A stretch of DNA of 9,897 bases from Bacillota bacterium (lineage in GTDB: Bacteria > Bacillota > Clostridia > Oscillospirales > Oscillospiraceae). The notes beneath the pieces are model-generated. The model was not told the origin of the DNA. It saw only the letters and a list, made by a program, of their open reading frames with translations, and did not search any database. The stretch covers positions 1-9,897 of the forward strand of contig JAEWML010000179.1 of assembly GCA_023393155.1 (NCBI GenBank), in the 5' to 3' direction. The translations under genes were made by a program, and so were the position numbers. Positions 1 through 6,352 of this stretch are shown piece after piece (position 1 is the stretch's first letter; every line of letters starts with the position of its first letter).

Positions 1-130
1 TGGCGGCTACGGCTACACCCGCGAGTATCCCGTGGAGCGCATGATGCGCGACGCGAAGATCACCGAGATCTACGAGGGTACTTCCGAGGTCCAGCGGATG
101 GTCATTGCCGGTCGCCTGGGCGTGAAATAA
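1..130 (+). CDS. Acyl-CoA dehydrogenase, C-terminal end (partial)
   Basis: Only the last 42 codons and the stop (frame from base 2) are in the window. The translation starts [19 protein letters not shown] and continues with [12 protein letters not shown]. This is the conserved C-terminal end of the acyl-CoA dehydrogenase family. The Glu of the YEGTS motif (codon at 74-76) is in the position of the catalytic base of short- and medium-chain members, which removes the alpha proton from the acyl-CoA while FAD takes the beta hydride. The etfB start lies 18 bases downstream, matching the dehydrogenase-etfB-etfA order of clostridial butyryl-CoA and acryloyl-CoA reductase complexes. The chain-length preference cannot be read from this fragment. 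Family assignment is very sure; the direction (enoyl-CoA reduction or acyl-CoA oxidation) is inferred from context only. Confidence 0.95.
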   Translation, partial: GGYGYTREYPVERMMRDAKITEIYEGTSEVQRMVIAGRLGVK

Positions 131-148
131 CTGAGGAGGTAGAGAGTC

Positions 149-949
149 ATGAAAATCATCGTATGTGTAAAGCAGGTGCCCGATACCTCCGGAAAGGTGG
201 CTGTGAATCCCGATGGGACTTTGGACCGCGCGTCCATGCAGACCATCACCAACCCCGACGACCTGAACGCCGTTGAAGCGGCGCTGAAGCTGAAGGACGA
301 GACCGGCTGCAAGGTCATCGTCGTGACCATGGGCCCCCCTCCCGCCGCCGGAATGCTGCGTGAGCTGATGGCCCGCGGCGCCGACGAGGGCGTGCTGGTG
401 TCCGCCCGCGAGTTTGGCGGCAGCGATACGTACGCCACGTCCCAGATTCTGGCCGCCGCCATCAACCGCATCGGCGTGGAGTCCGACGACATCGTGATGT
501 GCGGCCGTCAGGCCATCGACGGCGACACCGCTCAGGTCGGCCCCCAAATCGGTGAGAAGCTGGGCCTGCCTCAGGTGACCTACGCCGCGGACATCCAGAA
601 GACCGGCGACACCGTCACCGTGAAGCGGATGCTGGAGGACGGGTACATGACTATTAAGGTCAAGACCCCCTGCCTTCTCACCTGCATCAAGGAGCTGAAC
701 GCCCCCCGTTACATGAGCGTGGGCGGCATTTTCGAGGCCTATGGCAAGCCCCTTGCGACCTTCGACTATGAGACGCTGAAGGACGACGCCCTGATCGATC
801 CCAGCACCATCGGCCTGAAGGGCTCTCCCACCAACATTCTGACCTCCTTCACGCCGCCGCTGAAGGGCGCCGGCATGATGCTGGAGGGCGCGGACAAGGA
901 AGCCTGCGAGAAGCTGGTCGGAATTCTGTCCGCCAAGCACATCATCTGA
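149..949 (+). CDS. etfB: Electron transfer flavoprotein subunit beta (EtfB)
   Basis: This 266-residue protein has the usual EtfB length and starts MKIIVCVKQVPDT, the standard beta-subunit N-terminus. Residues 118-132 read CGRQAIDGDTAQVGP, the nucleotide-binding loop that holds AMP in housekeeping ETFs and a second FAD in bifurcating ones. The stretch with NPDDLNAVEAALKLKDE (about residues 36-52) and VTMGPPPA also look like the clostridial Bcd-Etf type. That suggests, but does not prove, electron bifurcation between NADH, an enoyl-CoA and ferredoxin. The ATG at 149 follows a strong AGGAGGT site at 134-140. It lies 18 bases after the dehydrogenase stop and 17 before the etfA ATG, so the three genes are almost certainly co-transcribed. 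The protein is cytosolic and pairs with EtfA. Confidence 0.97.
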   Translation: MKIIVCVKQVPDTSGKVAVNPDGTLDRASMQTITNPDDLNAVEAALKLKDETGCKVIVVTMGPPPAAGMLRELMARGADEGVLVSAREFGGSDTYATSQILAAAINRIGVESDDIVMCGRQAIDGDTAQVGPQIGEKLGLPQVTYAADIQKTGDTVTVKRMLEDGYMTIKVKTPCLLTCIKELNAPRYMSVGGIFEAYGKPLATFDYETLKDDALIDPSTIGLKGSPTNILTSFTPPLKGAGMMLEGADKEACEKLVGILSAKHII

Positions 950-966
950 GAAAGGGGTAATTGAAC

Positions 967-2100
967 ATGTCTTTTAACAACACGGATATCGCTGCTTTCA
1001 AGGATGTATGGGTGTTCTGCGAGCAGCGCCAGGGCAAGCTGATGCCCACCGATTTCGAGCTGATTTCCGAGGGCCGGAGACTGGCGGACGAGCTGGGCGT
1101 TGAGCTGTGCGGCCTGCTTTTGGGCGACGGCGTGGAGGGCCTGGCGAAGGAGCTGGGCGGCTACGGCGCGGACAAGGTCTATGTCTGTGACCATCCCCTG
1201 CTGAAGAACTACACCACCGACGGCTACACCGCCGCCATCTGCCAGGTGATCGAGGAGTACAAGCCGGAGGTCATGCTGTTCGGCGCGACCAACATCGGCC
1301 GCGACCTCGGCCCCCGCTGCGCCGCGCGTCTGCACACCGGCCTGTGCGCGGACTGCACGCACCTGGACGTGGAGATGAACAACTACAAGGACTTCCTGCG
1401 TGAGGCTTCCACTCTGGCCCCCGAGAAGATCGATGGCATGGGCACCGCCATGGTGCTGGGCGAGAAGCACGACGTGTCCCGCGACCTGAAGATGACCCGT
1501 CCGGCGTTCGGCGGACATCTGATGGCATCCATCATTTGCCCCCGTTTCCGTCCCTCCATGGCGACGGTGCGGCCCGGCGTGATGAAGACGGCTCCCTTCA
1601 ATCAGGCCAAGGCGGATGCCTGCCAGATTGTGAAGCCCGCGTTCCAGCTTTCCGAGTCGGACATGGAAACCGAGGTTGTGGAGATCGTGAAGGCGGCGAA
1701 GAAGCTGGTGGATCTGATCGGCGCGGACTTCATCGTGTCCGTTGGCCGCGGCATCAGCAAGGACGTCGAGGGAGGCATCAAGCTGGCGGAAGAGCTGGCT
1801 GCGGAGCTTGGCGGCGTTGTGGGCGGTTCCCGCGCCACGATTGACTCCGGCTGGCTGACCGCCGACCATCAGGTGGGTCAGACGGGCAAGACCGTGCATC
1901 CGAAGGTCTACGTCGCTCTGGGCATTTCCGGCGCGATTCAGCACAAGGCCGGTATGCAGGATTCCGAGTGCATCATCGCGGTGAACAAAAACGACACCGC
2001 TCCTATCTTTGAGATTGCCGATTACGGCATCTGCGGCGACCTGTTCAAGGTTGCCCCCCTGCTGACCGACGCCGTTCGCGCCGCCAAGGCCGGGAAGTAA
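967..2100 (+). CDS. etfA: Electron transfer flavoprotein subunit alpha (EtfA)
   Basis: The 377-residue product carries FAD between the acyl-CoA dehydrogenase and the EtfB site. The C-terminal FAD domain is intact: GSRATIDSGWL (Arg about 289), GQTGKTVHP, and at about 314-340 the EtfA signature with YVALGISGAIQH followed by G and IIAVN. The N-terminal half contains TGLCADCTHLDVE and TRPAFGGHLMA, which are typical alpha-subunit landmarks. About 30 residues lie between these two blocks (around NNYKDFLREASTLAPEK), so the protein is somewhat longer than the common 310-340. The ATG at 967 is preferred over the in-frame TTG at 961 because AAAGGGGT (951-958) sits 8 bases before the ATG but only 2 before the TTG. 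The gene ends its unit at a hairpin at 2141-2185. Confidence 0.96.
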   Translation: MSFNNTDIAAFKDVWVFCEQRQGKLMPTDFELISEGRRLADELGVELCGLLLGDGVEGLAKELGGYGADKVYVCDHPLLKNYTTDGYTAAICQVIEEYKPEVMLFGATNIGRDLGPRCAARLHTGLCADCTHLDVEMNNYKDFLREASTLAPEKIDGMGTAMVLGEKHDVSRDLKMTRPAFGGHLMASIICPRFRPSMATVRPGVMKTAPFNQAKADACQIVKPAFQLSESDMETEVVEIVKAAKKLVDLIGADFIVSVGRGISKDVEGGIKLAEELAAELGGVVGGSRATIDSGWLTADHQVGQTGKTVHPKVYVALGISGAIQHKAGMQDSECIIAVNKNDTAPIFEIADYGICGDLFKVAPLLTDAVRAAKAGK

Positions 2101-2140
2101 AAAAACCGCGAGGCAAATCCATCGCGCAATATACCACTGC

Positions 2141-2185
2141 GAAGAGGCCCCGCCGCTGGCTGCGGCGATGCGGCGGGGCCTCTTC
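2141..2185 (+). terminator. GC-rich hairpin after etfA, likely terminator
   Basis: A perfect 16-bp inverted repeat (arms 2141-2156 and 2170-2185, loop 13) starts 40 bases after the etfA stop. The right arm is followed by TCCCAAG and not by a run of T, so it is not a textbook intrinsic terminator. It could still stop transcription weakly or protect the 3' end of the dehydrogenase-etf mRNA. The AT-rich gap and fresh start downstream support a unit boundary here. Confidence 0.6.
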
Positions 2186-2349
2186 TCCCAAGTACGGCAT
2201 CTCACCTGTTGCGATACAGCGTCGCTTCACTGAAATGCCGCTTTGCGTATCGAGTATCGTTAATTTTATGTCAATCATGTGTGAGGCAGTGCGTTTTTTG
2301 GGACGGACTTTCACATAAAAATATTGATTGGTGAAAGGGAGAGAATCGT
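2186..2349 (+). promoter_or_regulatory. AT-rich intergenic region, presumed promoter of the fabZ-like/TRAP unit
   Basis: This stretch is clearly more AT-rich than its surroundings, especially 2255-2330, and lies between the etfA hairpin and the next gene, so a promoter is expected. No -35/-10 pair is convincing. TTGCGT at 2243-2248 with TATGTC at 2267-2272 (18-base spacer) is the better candidate. TTGGGA at 2298-2303 with TATTGA at 2322-2327 is the other. CGATAC (2212-2217) is the reverse complement of GTATCG, which occurs at 2247-2252 and again at 2254-2259, and could mark an operator or a small stem. The ribosome binding site AAAGGGAG at 2334-2341 serves the ATG at 2350. Confidence 0.35.
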
Positions 2350-2781
2350 ATGAAGCTTTCTCACGAAGAGGTCAAGCAGGTCATTCCTCACCGCGACCCG
2401 ATGCTGCTGGTAGACACGGTGGAGGAACTGGTTCCCGGCGAGCACATTGAAACCAGGTTTTATGTGGATCCGGCCCGGGAGATTTTTAAGGGGCATTTTC
2501 CCGGCGAGCCCGTGCTGCCCGGAGTTTACTCCGTGGAGTGCATGGCGCAGACCGCGGATATCCTGCTTTTGAAGATGGATCGCTACGCGGGAAAAATCCC
2601 TCTGTTTTTGGGCATTAACAACGTGCGCTTCCTGAAAAAAATCCTGCCGGGCGACACCATTGAAATCCGCGCCAAGATGGCCTCCGAGCGCGCGGAAAAG
2701 GCCATTGCCACCTGCTCTGCGGAGATTTACAACCACGGCGAGCTGGCCGCCAGCGGAGACGTCACTTTGGCCATGCGCTGA
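2350..2781 (+). CDS. FabZ-type hot-dog 3-hydroxyacyl thioester dehydratase
   Basis: The 143-residue protein has the full FabZ pattern: IPHRDPMLLVD at 12-22, GHFPGEPVLPGV at 48-59 with catalytic His49, and VECMAQTAD with catalytic Glu63. Length and spacing match single-domain FabZ enzymes, which dehydrate (R)-3-hydroxyacyl-ACP to trans-2-enoyl-ACP in fatty acid synthesis. The neighbours are not fab genes. It opens a unit with a CoA-transferase and a TRAP transporter, next to a dehydrogenase-Etf set. A role on an imported hydroxyacyl-CoA is therefore plausible but inferred. AAAGGGAG lies 8 bases before the ATG, and the CoA-transferase starts 27 bases after the stop. The fold is near certain. 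Because the physiological carrier (ACP or CoA) is open, no gene symbol is given. Confidence 0.9.
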   Translation: MKLSHEEVKQVIPHRDPMLLVDTVEELVPGEHIETRFYVDPAREIFKGHFPGEPVLPGVYSVECMAQTADILLLKMDRYAGKIPLFLGINNVRFLKKILPGDTIEIRAKMASERAEKAIATCSAEIYNHGELAASGDVTLAMR

Positions 2782-2808
2782 AATACGCAGAACGCAGAGG
2801 AGACAACT

Positions 2809-4359
2809 ATGAAAATTATTACCTCAGCCGAGGCTGCGGCGATGATTCTCTCCAACTCCACTCTTTGCTCTCAGGGCATGAACGGCAACGCCGTGGCTGA
2901 AGAGCTGCTGCTGGAGCTGGAAAAGCGCTTTCTCGCCACCGGCCAACCCCAGCACCTCAAATGGTTTCACTCCTCCGGTCAGGGAGACAAGGGTGATCGT
3001 GGCCTGAACCACATCGCCCACGAAGGCCTGCTGGACCAGATCATCGGCGGACATTTTGGTCCCATGCCCAAGCTTCAGGACATGATCGCCCAAAATAAAA
3101 TTCGGGCCTATAACCTCCCTCAGGGCGTAATTTCCCACATGTTCCGCGACATTGCGGCCAAGCGCCCCACCATCAGCCGCGTGGGACTTTACACCTTTGC
3201 AGACCCCCGGGTGGAGGGCGGAAGGCTGAATACCTCGACCAAAGAGGATATAGTGGAGCTGATGGAGCTGGACGGGCAGGAATACCTGCGGTACCGGCAC
3301 CCGGAATCGCTGGACTACGCCTTTTTGCGCGGAACCTACGCAGACGAGCGGGGCAACATCTCCATGGAGGAGGAGGCCTGCTATCTCGAGTCCATTCAGG
3401 CGGCGCAGGCCGTGAAAAACAGCGGCGGCACCGTGTTTGTGCAGGTAAAAGAGGTGGTGAGCACCGGCTCCCTGGATATGCGCAGGGTGCGCATTCCCGG
3501 CACGCTGGTGGACTATGTGATTCCCGTTTCCGATTACAAAAATCACATGATGACCTTCGACGAGCAGCACAACCCCGCCTACTGCGGAAACTGCCGGAAG
3601 GTTCTCCACAGCGCGAATGAACTGATTTATCTGGACGCCAAAAAAATTATCAGCCGGCGCGCCGCCATGGAGCTGATTCCCAACGCCGTCATCAATCTGG
3701 GCATCGGCGTTCCCGAGGGCGTGGGCGTTGTGGCGGAGGAAGAGGGCCTGCGGGACGGACTGACCCTCTCCATCGAGTCCGGCCCCGTGGGCGGGATTCC
3801 CGTGGGCGGCATCGGCTTTGGCGCGGCCTTGAATCCGGAGGCGATTCTGGAGCAGTCCACGCAGTTCGACACCTATGACGGCGGCGGCCTGGATTTGGCC
3901 TATCTGGGCCTGGCGGAGGCCGACGCCTGCGGAAATGTAAACGTCTCCAAATTTGGTCCCAAGGTTGCCGGCGCCGGCGGCTTTATCAATATTACTCAGG
4001 CGACACAGACTGTTATTTTCTGTGGCACTATGACCTCCGGTGGCCTGGAGGTGGAGGTGCGGGACGGAAAGCTTTTCATCGGACAGGAGGGAAGGGTTAA
4101 AAAGCTGGTTTCTCAGGTCCAGCAGATTACCTTCTCCGGAAAATTTGCCAACGAGACGGGCCAGAAGGTCCTCTATATCACCGAGCGGGCCGTTTTTCGA
4201 CTGACGAAAGACGGAATGCTGCTGGAGGAAATTGCCCCGGGCATGGACCTTCAGAAGGATATTCTGGACAGGATGGGATTTGTACCCATCATATCCGACA
4301 ATCTCAGGCAGATGGACCAGCGCATTTTCCAGCGGGAGTCTATGGGCTTGGCTCGCTGA
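2809..4359 (+). CDS. Family I acyl-CoA:carboxylate CoA-transferase (propionate/acetate CoA-transferase type)
   Basis: The 516-residue protein fuses the alpha-like (about 1-255) and beta-like (about 275-500) halves of family I CoA-transferases, as in propionate CoA-transferase (Pct) and YdiF. Glu323 in SIESGPVGGIPVGG is the expected catalytic glutamate that forms the glutamyl-CoA thioester; the equivalent in the Clostridium propionicum enzyme is Glu324. Other landmarks are LGIGVPEGVGVVAEEEG before it and DLAYLGLAEADACGNVNVSKFG after it. The enzyme moves CoA from a donor such as acetyl-CoA to a carboxylate, activating an acid without ATP. Placed directly before a carboxylate-type TRAP transporter, it is the probable activator of the imported acid. 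GAGGAG at 2797-2802 precedes the ATG by 6 bases. The true acid is unknown. Confidence 0.93.
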   Translation: MKIITSAEAAAMILSNSTLCSQGMNGNAVAEELLLELEKRFLATGQPQHLKWFHSSGQGDKGDRGLNHIAHEGLLDQIIGGHFGPMPKLQDMIAQNKIRAYNLPQGVISHMFRDIAAKRPTISRVGLYTFADPRVEGGRLNTSTKEDIVELMELDGQEYLRYRHPESLDYAFLRGTYADERGNISMEEEACYLESIQAAQAVKNSGGTVFVQVKEVVSTGSLDMRRVRIPGTLVDYVIPVSDYKNHMMTFDEQHNPAYCGNCRKVLHSANELIYLDAKKIISRRAAMELIPNAVINLGIGVPEGVGVVAEEEGLRDGLTLSIESGPVGGIPVGGIGFGAALNPEAILEQSTQFDTYDGGGLDLAYLGLAEADACGNVNVSKFGPKVAGAGGFINITQATQTVIFCGTMTSGGLEVEVRDGKLFIGQEGRVKKLVSQVQQITFSGKFANETGQKVLYITERAVFRLTKDGMLLEEIAPGMDLQKDILDRMGFVPIISDNLRQMDQRIFQRESMGLAR

Positions 4360-4411
4360 TGGATAATGATGGATCTTCCCAAAATTTAAGAAATGATTTA
4401 GGAGGAAAGAA

Positions 4412-5554
4412 ATGAAAAAGCTACTCTCTCTTGTACTCGCGGGTGCGATGGCGCTTTCTCTGGCCGCCTGCGGCGGCGGCAACAGCGGTGGCGGCGGCGC
4501 AATGGGACAGGTTGGCGCGGGCGCCTCTGCCGCCGGCGGCGACGAGCTGCCGGTTGTGCAGTGGAAGATGGTTTCCACCTGGGGCTCCGGCAACGTCCAC
4601 TTCACCGTGGACCAGCGGTTCTCCGCGCTGGTGAGCCAGCTGACCAACGGCAAGTTCCAGATCACCAACTACGGCGAGGGTGAAATTTGCTCTGCCAACC
4701 AGGTGTTCGACAGCGTGCAGGAAGGCACCGTGCAAGCCGGCGGCGACTGGTCCGGCTACTGGGCCGGCAAGGACCCCGCTTTCGAGCTGCTCTCCACCAC
4801 CATGAACCTGTTTTCCGGCCTGGACTACTATGTCTGGTTTGAGCAGGGCGGCGGCATCGATGTGGCCCAGGAGCTGTACGGTCAGTACGACCTAATGTGG
4901 TTCCCCATCCTCTGCCATTTCTCCGAGTCCGGCATCCGCTCTTCCAAGCCCATTACCAGCATCGCCGATCTCCAGACCATGAAGACCCGTCTGGGCGGAG
5001 TCATGGCCGGCCGCGTGGGCGCGAAGCTGGGCTTCAACATCACCACCGTTCCGGCTGCGGAGCTGTATGAATCCCTGCAGCGCGGTGTGATTGACGCCGG
5101 TGAGTTCTCCGGCCCCAACGCCGACTCCACCCTGAAGCTGCAGGAAGTGGCCAAGTATTGGGTTGAGCCCGCCTGGTATCAGTCCGCCGGCAACAACGGC
5201 GTCATCATCAACAAGGCCGCTTGGGACGCCCTGCCCGAGGCTTATCAGCAGGCGGTCGCCACCGCCGCCGCCGCCTGCCGCGGCGAGGGCCTGGCCCGCT
5301 ACACCTGGCTGGACAGCGTGGCCGCCAGCAAGATGATCGACCAAGAGGGTGTCACCGTTACTTACATGAACGAAGATGATCTGAAAACCATTAAGGCCAC
5401 CGCCCAGGAGGTCTATGAGGCGGAGGCCGCCGTCAACCCCAATTTCAAGCTGGTCTACGACTCCATGCTGGAATACTGCAAGGTCGTGGATCCCTATCGT
5501 GAGATGCTCAACAGCGGCGGCTATGGCTATGGTTTCAGCCACGGTCTGAACTGA
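4412..5554 (+). CDS. TRAP transporter solute-binding lipoprotein (DctP family, TakP-like)
   Basis: The 380-residue protein begins with a lipoprotein signal (MKKLL, hydrophobic core, lipobox LAAC with Cys20), followed by a Gly/Ser-rich linker to about residue 45. In a Gram-positive cell it should be tethered to the outer face of the membrane and deliver solute to DctQM. The mature part resembles the TakP/lactate-binding branch: WKMVSTWGSG near the start, Arg193 in TRLGG (the usual carboxylate-binding Arg), PAAELYESLQRGVIDAGEF (Glu231) followed by SGPNAD, and VAKYWVEPAWYQ then INKAAWDALP. TakP proteins bind 2-oxoacids or lactate, so a small monocarboxylate is the best guess. The AGGAGG site is at 4400-4405. 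The gap after the CoA-transferase is 52 bases with no clear promoter, so the genes are likely co-transcribed. Confidence 0.93.
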   Translation: MKKLLSLVLAGAMALSLAACGGGNSGGGGAMGQVGAGASAAGGDELPVVQWKMVSTWGSGNVHFTVDQRFSALVSQLTNGKFQITNYGEGEICSANQVFDSVQEGTVQAGGDWSGYWAGKDPAFELLSTTMNLFSGLDYYVWFEQGGGIDVAQELYGQYDLMWFPILCHFSESGIRSSKPITSIADLQTMKTRLGGVMAGRVGAKLGFNITTVPAAELYESLQRGVIDAGEFSGPNADSTLKLQEVAKYWVEPAWYQSAGNNGVIINKAAWDALPEAYQQAVATAAAACRGEGLARYTWLDSVAASKMIDQEGVTVTYMNEDDLKTIKATAQEVYEAEAAVNPNFKLVYDSMLEYCKVVDPYREMLNSGGYGYGFSHGLN

Positions 5555-5591
5555 TCGTCTCCGCGGACAAAAGCCCAATTCTCAACCGCGC

Positions 5592-5628
5592 CCCGCTTTC
5601 CGCCGAAGCTCCTTCGGCGGAAAGCGGG
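5592..5628 (+). repeat. Perfect 17-bp hairpin between dctP and dctQ
   Basis: The arms 5592-5608 and 5612-5628 are perfectly complementary around a 3-base loop, 38 bases after the DctP stop. There is no T-run afterwards (CATCTCCCGC), so it is probably a leaky attenuator or an mRNA-stabilising 3' end. Such hairpins between binding-protein and membrane-subunit genes are known to let the binding protein be made in excess. Apart from this hairpin and the dctQ ribosome binding site, the gap of 141 bases shows no gene or obvious promoter. Confidence 0.75.
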
Positions 5629-5695
5629 CATCTCCCGCAAAGCCCCTGTTCTTCGCCCCTTACTTTAGTCAACTGAGATTGAGAGAGGTTACTGA

Positions 5696-6352
5696 ATGAA
5701 ACCAATTAAAATGATTTGTCGAGGCATCGACACGTTCACAGAGTGGACAGGGCGCGTTTTCGCGTTCATCTCTCTGCTTACTCTCGCCGTCATCATTTTT
5801 GAGGTCTTTATGCGCCGCATTCTCAACAGCCCCCAAATCTGGACTATGGATATGATCGTCATGAGCTTCGGCTGCTACGTCGTGCTCATCAGCGCGTTTG
5901 GCTTTTTGCGCAAGTCCTTTGTGGCGGTAGACGTGCTCTATGCCCTGCTGCCCGGCATCGTCCGCCACATTCTTCACATCGTCACTTACTGCATTTTCTT
6001 TGTCCCCTTCGCCTTCAAGCTGACCCCCGTGGCCTATCGCTTTTTTCTAAAGGCGTATACCACCAATGAGCTGAGCTATTCGGTGTGGCAGCCGCCCACC
6101 TGGCCTGTGAAGCTGGCGCTGTTCGTCGGATTGACGCTGCTGTGCATTCAGGGCGTTTCCGAAATTCTGAAGCATGTGGACTGGATCGTCGAGTATTTCC
6201 GCAACGGCCGCAAGGAGCCCCAGATTGACGAGGGTCCCAGCGCCATCGAAACGGTCATTCTGGAAAACGGGGGCCACAAGCTGGACGCGGATCAGATCGA
6301 GGGATCTTCTCCGCCCGATGCAAGTTCCGATACGGGAAAGGAGGAGAAGTAA
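5696..6352 (+). CDS. TRAP transporter small membrane subunit (DctQ family)
   Basis: The 218-residue protein has four hydrophobic segments near residues 20-40, 52-71, 91-107 and 134-155, the standard DctQ topology. FEVFMRRIL at 35-43 at the end of the first segment matches the conserved E-V-x-x-R region of the family. With DctM it forms the membrane part of the sodium-coupled importer. After the last segment there is a hydrophilic, acidic tail of about 55 residues (roughly 164-218, ending DTGKEEK), so the protein is longer than the usual 160-190. AGAGAGGTT at 5682-5690 precedes the ATG. The stop is directly followed by the dctM ATG, and the dctM ribosome binding site lies inside the tail codons, indicating translational coupling. 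Confidence 0.92.
   Translation: MKPIKMICRGIDTFTEWTGRVFAFISLLTLAVIIFEVFMRRILNSPQIWTMDMIVMSFGCYVVLISAFGFLRKSFVAVDVLYALLPGIVRHILHIVTYCIFFVPFAFKLTPVAYRFFLKAYTTNELSYSVWQPPTWPVKLALFVGLTLLCIQGVSEILKHVDWIVEYFRNGRKEPQIDEGPSAIETVILENGGHKLDADQIEGSSPPDASSDTGKEEK

Noticed and set aside
961..966. TTG start for etfA two codons earlier
   Set aside because: The ribosome binding site at 951-958 would be only 2 bases away; the ATG at 967 has proper spacing.
766..2205. Antisense open frame of 479 codons across etfA
   Set aside because: Same cause: etfA on the + strand has clear family motifs and a good ribosome binding site, and the antisense product resembles nothing.
2255..2335. Rex-type or other known operator before the FabZ-like gene
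   Set aside because: No TTGTTAA-type palindrome is present; only short imperfect repeats that chance could give.
2824..4668. Antisense open frame of 614 codons across the CoA-transferase
   Set aside because: It mirrors the GC-biased codons of the real gene, has no recognisable domain, and is rich in His and Gln in the way antisense shadows are.
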